Positions 59,391 to 64,000 of a stretch of 64,000 bases of DNA are shown here, piece after piece. The position numbers and the translations under genes are program-made. Every line of letters starts with the position of its first letter. The stretch's first letter is position 1. Source of the DNA: Woeseia sp037968755 (GTDB lineage Bacteria > Pseudomonadota > Gammaproteobacteria > Steroidobacterales > Woeseiaceae); assembly GCA_037968755.1 (NCBI GenBank), contig JBBKWB010000005.1:1-64000 (forward strand), in the 5' to 3' direction. The notes under the pieces are model-generated. The model made no database searches. It worked only from the letters and a program-made list of their open reading frames with translations, and had not been told where the DNA came from.

Positions 59391-60727
59391 TGCGATTTTT
59401 TATTGTAATTGGCGTTGCACTCGCCACGATTGGCATTAGTGCAACCGCCGAGGCTTTTTGCGGCTTCTACGTAGCGCGTGCCGACACCAGCCTTTATAAC
59501 AAGGCGTCCCAGGTTGTACTGGTGCGCGATGGCGACCGCACAGTCGTTACGATGGCCAACGATTTCCAGGGTGACACCCAGGACTTCGCGATCGTCGTTC
59601 CGGTGCCAACATTTCTCGAACGCGAGCAGATCAATGTTGCCGAAGGAGGCTTGATCGAACACCTCGATGCCTACACTGCGCCCCGGCTCGTTGAATATCA
59701 CGATTCGGATCCCTGCATGCTGTACGAACGGGATGAGGTCGCGATGCGCAGTGCATTGCCGCAGGCAGCCGCGGAGATGAAATCCCGCCGGAACGACCTG
59801 GGCGTGACTATCGAAGCTAGCTATACCGTCGGCGAGTACGACATCCTGATCCTGTCCGCCGAGGAAAGTGGCGGCCTCATTCGTTGGCTGAAAGACAACG
59901 GCTATCGAATACCGGCCGGTGCGGAGTCCGTCGTTAACAGCTACCTCAAACAGGACATGCGCTTTTTCGTCGCGAAGGTGAACCTGGAAGAGCAAAGCCG
60001 TCTCGGTTTCGCGAAGCTTCGCCCCTTGCAGATCGCATATGAGAGCAATCGCTTCATGCTGCCAATCCGGCTTGGAACGGTTAATGCCAAAGCCGAGCAG
60101 GAATTGTTCGTTTATGCCCTGACCCGAACTGGACGAGTGGAAACCACGAATTACCGTACGGTCCGCCTGCCCAGTGACAACGAAGTTCCGGAGTATGTAC
60201 AGGCCGAGTTCAGTGATTTCTATCGCGCGATGTTTACCCGGCAGACCGAGAAAGAGAACGGTCGCGCGGTGTTTCTTGAATATGCCTGGGACATGGCCTG
60301 GTGTGACCCTTGCGCCGCTGACCCGCTCAATGCACAGCAACTTCGCAAGCTTGGCGTATTCTGGGCCGATGGCGCGAACGGTTCGCAGCCGCAAATGAAA
60401 ATTGCACCGCAGGCACAGAATGTATTCGTCACGCGCTTACATGTGCGCTATGACAGCGAGCATTTTCCGGAAGACCTCATGTTTCATGAGACCGGCGATC
60501 GCGGCAACTTCCAGGGTCGTTACGTTATTCGGCACCCGTTCAAGGGCCAGGCTTCCTGCAACATGGACAGCTACCAGGCCAGCGTCCGCGAGCGTCAGCA
60601 GCGCGAGGCACAAACCCTTGCCAACCTGACCGGCTGGAATATTGACGACATTCGCGCGCGTATCCCGATGCTTGGCAACGAATCGGGGCCCGGCGACTTG
60701 CCGTGGTGGAAGAAACTCTGGAACTAG
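59390..60727 (+). CDS. DUF2330 secreted protein
   Basis: The 445-residue precursor has a signal peptide (cleavage near AEAF, residue 22) and the DUF2330 start CGFYVARADTSLYNKASQVVLVRDGDRTV. It contains several Cys, with pairs or singles in AFCGF, DSDPCML, AWCDPCAADP and QASCNMD. The family is periplasmic or surface-located with unknown function. The one-base overlap with the RnfD-like gene (TAATG) suggests the two proteins act together, perhaps moving electrons across the membrane. Confidence 0.9.
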   Translation: MRFFIVIGVALATIGISATAEAFCGFYVARADTSLYNKASQVVLVRDGDRTVVTMANDFQGDTQDFAIVVPVPTFLEREQINVAEGGLIEHLDAYTAPRLVEYHDSDPCMLYERDEVAMRSALPQAAAEMKSRRNDLGVTIEASYTVGEYDILILSAEESGGLIRWLKDNGYRIPAGAESVVNSYLKQDMRFFVAKVNLEEQSRLGFAKLRPLQIAYESNRFMLPIRLGTVNAKAEQELFVYALTRTGRVETTNYRTVRLPSDNEVPEYVQAEFSDFYRAMFTRQTEKENGRAVFLEYAWDMAWCDPCAADPLNAQQLRKLGVFWADGANGSQPQMKIAPQAQNVFVTRLHVRYDSEHFPEDLMFHETGDRGNFQGRYVIRHPFKGQASCNMDSYQASVRERQQREAQTLANLTGWNIDDIRARIPMLGNESGPGDLPWWKKLWN

Positions 60728-60785
60728 GTTCCGGAGTCGCGTTCAGGAACCGGGCAATAGCTGGCACGGGTGCACGCCATCCGTG

Positions 60786-61904
60786 TCAGCTTTTGCTTGC
60801 CTTCCACGCCGCAAGGATGGCCGATTCCCGCTCCGCACTGAAGCCAGCACGTAACGTCGTTGCACGTTCCTCTGGCAGGGTTTTCCACCAACTGATCGTA
60901 TCTCGCGCGGTCTCGCGGGTAGGCCGGATCTTCAGGCCCGCTGCGTAGGCACGATCACCAGGGACTTTTGCGGCGTAGGCCATATCGGCAACCGGTGGCA
61001 CCCAGATCGGCAACTCGCGTCCGCCCGCTTCTTCTGCATCGAGAAACGCGCTATCTACCCATACGGCTGTTGTATCCGCGGCAGTAACTGCCAGCGAATC
61101 GGCGAGCAGGTCACCCATCGTAAACGAACCCGGTGGCGTCACTGTATTGAAAACACCATGCGTGCGCTGTTCGGCAACATCAATCGTGAAGTTCGCGAGA
61201 TCGCGGACGTCGATCATCTGAATTTCGTCAGCGGGGGTACCGGGCCAGAGCATCTCACCACCGCGCAGCGTACGCGCAGGCCAATACGTGTATCGATCCG
61301 TTCGATCGCCGGGGCCACAAATATAGGTTGGTCGCAATACGGCCACGCGATCCTCACCGAATTCCGCCTGCGCCCGTTGTTCGCAAAGCGCCTTTAGCGG
61401 ACCGTAAGTCTCGTTCGTGACTTCTTCGACTGAGGCATCCGCCATCGTCGCAAGTAGCGCGTCCTCATCCAACGGCGCAGCAAAATTCGCGTACGCGGAA
61501 ATACTGGAAATGTAGATATAGTGTGCAGCGGCTCCTTTTAGGAGGCGCGCAGAGTCTGCGACATGCCGCGGCACGTAGCCGGAATTGTCGATAACCACAT
61601 CCCAGCGCGGGCCTCGCAAGTCGTCCAGCCCGTTGTTCCGGTCGCCGACATAAGTGACAAGATCAGGAAACAAGTCGTCGTTGGTCTTGCCACGATTAAA
61701 CAGCTCAACACTATGCCCGCGACGCAGCGCTTCGCGAACCATGTGCGGACCAATAAAGCCAGTGCCACCAAGTACGAGGATACGCAGAGCCGCTGCCTTT
61801 TGTTCTTCATGGTGTGCCGCGTTCGCCGGCAATGAGCCGCTGGCGGCGGCTGCGCCACCGAGCAGGCTGGCTTGCAGCAATCGTCGTCTTTGCTTGTTCA
61901 TCAT
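60786..61904 (-). CDS. Tat-exported NAD-dependent epimerase/dehydratase-like protein
   Basis: The 372-residue protein begins at one of two adjacent ATG codons (61904 or 61901), with AAGGGA upstream. A twin-arginine-type leader (KQRRRLLQASLLGGAAAASG) directs export. The mature part is an extended SDR with ILVLGGTGFIGPHMVREAL and NETYGPLKALCE holding the catalytic Y-x-x-x-K. Most relatives are cytoplasmic; the Tat signal suggests export with bound cofactor. The substrate is unknown. Confidence 0.9.
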   Translation of the reverse strand: MMNKQRRRLLQASLLGGAAAASGSLPANAAHHEEQKAAALRILVLGGTGFIGPHMVREALRRGHSVELFNRGKTNDDLFPDLVTYVGDRNNGLDDLRGPRWDVVIDNSGYVPRHVADSARLLKGAAAHYIYISSISAYANFAAPLDEDALLATMADASVEEVTNETYGPLKALCEQRAQAEFGEDRVAVLRPTYICGPGDRTDRYTYWPARTLRGGEMLWPGTPADEIQMIDVRDLANFTIDVAEQRTHGVFNTVTPPGSFTMGDLLADSLAVTAADTTAVWVDSAFLDAEEAGGRELPIWVPPVADMAYAAKVPGDRAYAAGLKIRPTRETARDTISWWKTLPEERATTLRAGFSAERESAILAAWKASKS

Positions 61905-62040
61905 GGTCCCTTGTTTTTTGTTCACCGGAAAACTCTTTGTGACCGGGCTGTGCAGGCAGTGTTCACTGTCGACTGGCAATATCGCACCTCGGAGCACTGT
62001 GCCAGAATCAACTGGCTACCGCGAGGCAGGAGATTAGCCA

Positions 62041-62517
62041 ATGAGCAAGCAACAACCTTTATCCAGGGCCGCGACAGACGTCCCTTCGAGGTCGGGTTCG
62101 AGCTACCCGGAAGTTTACCGTGCCGCTGTGGAAGGTCGCAGTAAACGTGCCTTGGGCGATGTTTATTCGTTGACGGCATTCGGGGTAAACCACGTCGAAC
62201 TGGCACCCGGCAGTTGTTCTGCACAACGTCACTGGCACACTCACGAGGACGAATTCGTGTACGTATTGAGCGGCGAGATAACGCTGCTTACGGACAACGG
62301 CGAAGAACTGATGCGCCCTGGCGACATGGCTGCATTCAAAGCCGGCGTAGCCAACGGTCACCTGTTACGCAATGACAGCAAGGAAACCGTTGTCTACCTG
62401 GAAGTGGGCAATCGTGACAATAACGATGCGGTGTTGTACCCGGATATCGACCTTGAATTGCGCCCGGCCGGCGATGGCAAGCGTGAGTTCCGGCGACACA
62501 ACGGCGACGCCTGGTAG
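62041..62517 (+). CDS. Cupin-domain protein
   Basis: The 158-residue protein has one cupin barrel. The metal-binding first motif is visible as HWHTHEDEFVYVLSGE, and the second as GDMAAFKAGVANGHLLRN. It is probably a small metal-dependent isomerase, dioxygenase or binding protein; sequence gives no substrate. AGGAGA precedes the ATG. It is divergent from the exported epimerase and convergent with korB, with stops only 8 bp apart. Confidence 0.9.
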   Translation: MSKQQPLSRAATDVPSRSGSSYPEVYRAAVEGRSKRALGDVYSLTAFGVNHVELAPGSCSAQRHWHTHEDEFVYVLSGEITLLTDNGEELMRPGDMAAFKAGVANGHLLRNDSKETVVYLEVGNRDNNDAVLYPDIDLELRPAGDGKREFRRHNGDAW

Positions 62518-62525
62518 GCACTACG

Positions 62526-63581
62526 TTAGCGGTAGCTACCCATAACCTTGGCCAGTGTCGCTTTACCGGGATTCAGCTCATTGTAGGGAATCTTGGCCAA
62601 GGGCCGGTCGACACTGCCGGACAGATCGTGCATATCGCCGGCTTCCTTATCGATATACAACAGGCCGGTAATTATCTCGCCTGCACGAACGCTGCTGCGC
62701 AGAAAAGAGAATGCAGCTTCGCGACTGGTTGGGTCGTAGCCTTTATCAACTTTTCGAAACACCAGCTTGCTTCCGTCATGCATCTCGATCGGCATGGCTT
62801 CGCCTTCATCATAAGACGCCAGGATTTCCTTGGCCGGTGGCACGAAATCCGCGTCAATGACGTGGTGATAGAACTCGCGTGTATGCGCGTAGCTCTTGGT
62901 CGAGCCCACGTGATCGTTGAAGGTCACGCAGGGACTGATGATGTCGAGCAGAGCAAATCCCTTGTGAGTCAATGCGCCTTTTATTAAGGGCACGAGTTGT
63001 TTCTTGTCTCCAGAGAAACCGCGTGCAATATAGGTAGCTCCCAGGCCAATAGCAGTACTGACGGGGTCAATCGGCATTTGCCGGTTCGCAGGACCTTTTT
63101 TCGCTGTGCTGCCGACGTCGGCTGAAGCAGAGTACTGGCCCTTCGTCAGGCCATAAACACCGTTGTTCTCGATGATGTAACACATATTCAGATTGCGCCG
63201 GATCACGTGCGCAAACTGGCCCATACCAATGGACAGTGAATCACCGTCACCGGATACACCGATGTACAGCAAGTCTTTGTTGGCCGCGTTTGCGCCTGTG
63301 GTGACGGACGGCATGCGCCCGTGCACCGAGTTGAAACCGTGCGATTGGCTTACAAAATAGGCGGGTGTCTTGGACGAGCAGCCAATGCCGCTCATTTTTC
63401 CCAGCATGTGCGGTTCGATTCCCAACTCGAATACCGCCTGGATCAGAGCCGCAGTAATTGAATCGTGACCGCAACCAGCGCACAGAGTGGACACTGCACC
63501 TTCGTAGTCGCGCTCCAATAAGCCCAACGCATTGCGCGGCGCCTTGGGGTGCGAAATCTTGGGTTTGCCGATATAGCTCAT
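62526..63581 (-). CDS. korB: 2-oxoacid:ferredoxin oxidoreductase, beta subunit
   Basis: The 351-residue subunit binds thiamine diphosphate and a 4Fe-4S cluster. CAGCGHDSI and GIGCSSKTPAYF provide cluster Cys, and GDGDSLSIGMGQFAHVIRRNLNM is the ThDP-magnesium motif. The sequence is most like 2-oxoglutarate:ferredoxin oxidoreductases, which form succinyl-CoA and reduced ferredoxin. It follows the alpha subunit by 26 bp. Specificity for 2-oxoglutarate is likely but not proved. Confidence 0.93.
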   Translation of the reverse strand: MSYIGKPKISHPKAPRNALGLLERDYEGAVSTLCAGCGHDSITAALIQAVFELGIEPHMLGKMSGIGCSSKTPAYFVSQSHGFNSVHGRMPSVTTGANAANKDLLYIGVSGDGDSLSIGMGQFAHVIRRNLNMCYIIENNGVYGLTKGQYSASADVGSTAKKGPANRQMPIDPVSTAIGLGATYIARGFSGDKKQLVPLIKGALTHKGFALLDIISPCVTFNDHVGSTKSYAHTREFYHHVIDADFVPPAKEILASYDEGEAMPIEMHDGSKLVFRKVDKGYDPTSREAAFSFLRSSVRAGEIITGLLYIDKEAGDMHDLSGSVDRPLAKIPYNELNPGKATLAKVMGSYR

Positions 63582-63607
63582 ACGTAAATCCTGGTAATCG
63601 CCTCAGA

Positions 63608-64000
63608 TCAGGCGGCCTGCCCCTTGGCATGCACCTTCTGTACTTCATCAACCACGAACTGTGCATGCATTGGCATGCCACTGTAATGCAGTAGCGGCTT
63701 CAGCTTGGCCGGGTCGATCTCAAGATCCAGGATCAGCAACGAACGCAGTTGCGCGTCCCGATTCTGTTCGACCACGTAAACCCGCTCGTGTTTCGCGATG
63801 AAGTCCTTGATGGCATCGCTGAACGGAAACGACTTCACTCGGCAAACGTTCAGGCTGATACCTGCTTCACCCAGACGCTCCATGGCTTCCTTTACAGCGC
63901 CGTCGCAGCTGCCGATCGTAACGATTGCTTCCTTGTTGAACTTGGAATACGCAATGTCCGGTGCCGGAACCATCTTGCGAGCCGTTTCCCATTTGACCAG
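63608..64000 (-). CDS. korA: 2-oxoacid:ferredoxin oxidoreductase, alpha subunit (partial)
   Basis: The last 130 residues of the alpha subunit are present; the gene continues beyond the window edge in frame. The visible part includes TIGSCDGAVKEAMERLGEAG, VCRVKSFPFSDAIKDFIAKHERVYVVEQNRDAQ and a C-terminal domain that usually pairs with korB. It follows the family closely, and the beta-subunit gene starts 26 bp later. Confidence 0.92.
   Translation of the reverse strand: MVKWETARKMVPAPDIAYSKFNKEAIVTIGSCDGAVKEAMERLGEAGISLNVCRVKSFPFSDAIKDFIAKHERVYVVEQNRDAQLRSLLILDLEIDPAKLKPLLHYSGMPMHAQFVVDEVQKVHAKGQAA

Noticed and set aside
59327..60394. 355-residue reading frame opposite the DUF2330 gene
   Set aside because: It is a shadow of the DUF2330 codons; the plus-strand protein has a signal peptide and family match, the minus-strand one has neither.
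1..64000. CRISPR array, insertion sequence, prophage or rRNA operon
   Set aside because: No regularly spaced repeats, transposase, integrase, phage structural gene or rRNA sequence was seen anywhere in the window.

Overview
The window reads as a chromosomal segment of a free-living, probably marine gammaproteobacterium. The evidence is dense coding on both strands, moderately high GC, a TonB/ECF-sigma/FecR cascade, Fe-superoxide dismutase, a MaeB-type malic enzyme, MscL, and three NhaC-superfamily sodium/proton antiporters within about 16 kb. A Woeseiales-like or related deep gammaproteobacterial lineage would fit, but that is inference. I see no tRNA or rRNA genes, no CRISPR array, no transposase and no phage genes. 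The last gene runs off the right edge.

Layout. Positions 1-4.0 kb: a small acidic protein and a divergent MarR regulator, then a minus-strand set for a membrane-anchored multicopper oxidase with a cupredoxin and a companion membrane protein. 4.0-10.5 kb: two NhaC-type antiporters, a secreted M28 peptidase, a soluble PQQ sugar dehydrogenase, a Tat-exported RidA protein and a DUF2256 protein. 10.8-17.2 kb: gamma-glutamyltransferase, an M28 lipoprotein peptidase, two c-type cytochromes and a TPR/beta-propeller protein. 17.2-20.3 kb: a coupled polyamine-type acetyltransferase and deacetylase pair with a third antiporter. 20.5-29.8 kb: envelope and housekeeping genes (peptidoglycan-binding lipoprotein, serine hydrolase, DapF, M20 amidohydrolase, AlaX, DUF937, LysM/BON, 5-formyl-THF cyclo-ligase, dodecin, DUF4332, a small lipoprotein).

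30.1-35.8 kb is the most unusual part. An HPt protein and an OmpR-family regulator are followed by tightly packed or overlapping genes for a coiled-coil protein, a transmembrane OmpA protein whose cytoplasmic half looks like a Roadblock/longin domain, a Rab/Ras-like small GTPase that lacks the usual catalytic glutamine, and a hybrid histidine kinase. This looks like one envelope-spanning signalling module joining a small GTPase to a phosphorelay. A 10-bp-phased TTGT repeat lies upstream of six envelope or stress genes elsewhere in the window and could be the target of an OmpR-type regulator, possibly this one.

36-43.5 kb: mscL with a duplicated leader, D-amino-acid dehydrogenase, a GT25 glycosyltransferase, a small beta-barrel protein, then sigma factor, FecR and TonB receptor. 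43.6-48.6 kb: SodB, MaeB and an ABC exporter. 48.7-49.7 kb: a CsoR copper-sensor gene divergent from a His-rich DUF4396 membrane protein, with two mirror-image operators between them. 49.8-56.7 kb: SDR, YecM-like protein, amino-acid permease, 3-methyladenine glycosylase, DASS transporter and a cysteine-desulfurase-like enzyme. 56.7-58.3 kb: a second sigma-factor operon. 58.5-64 kb: an RnfD-like membrane protein coupled to a DUF2330 protein, a Tat-exported epimerase, a cupin, and 2-oxoacid:ferredoxin oxidoreductase subunits.
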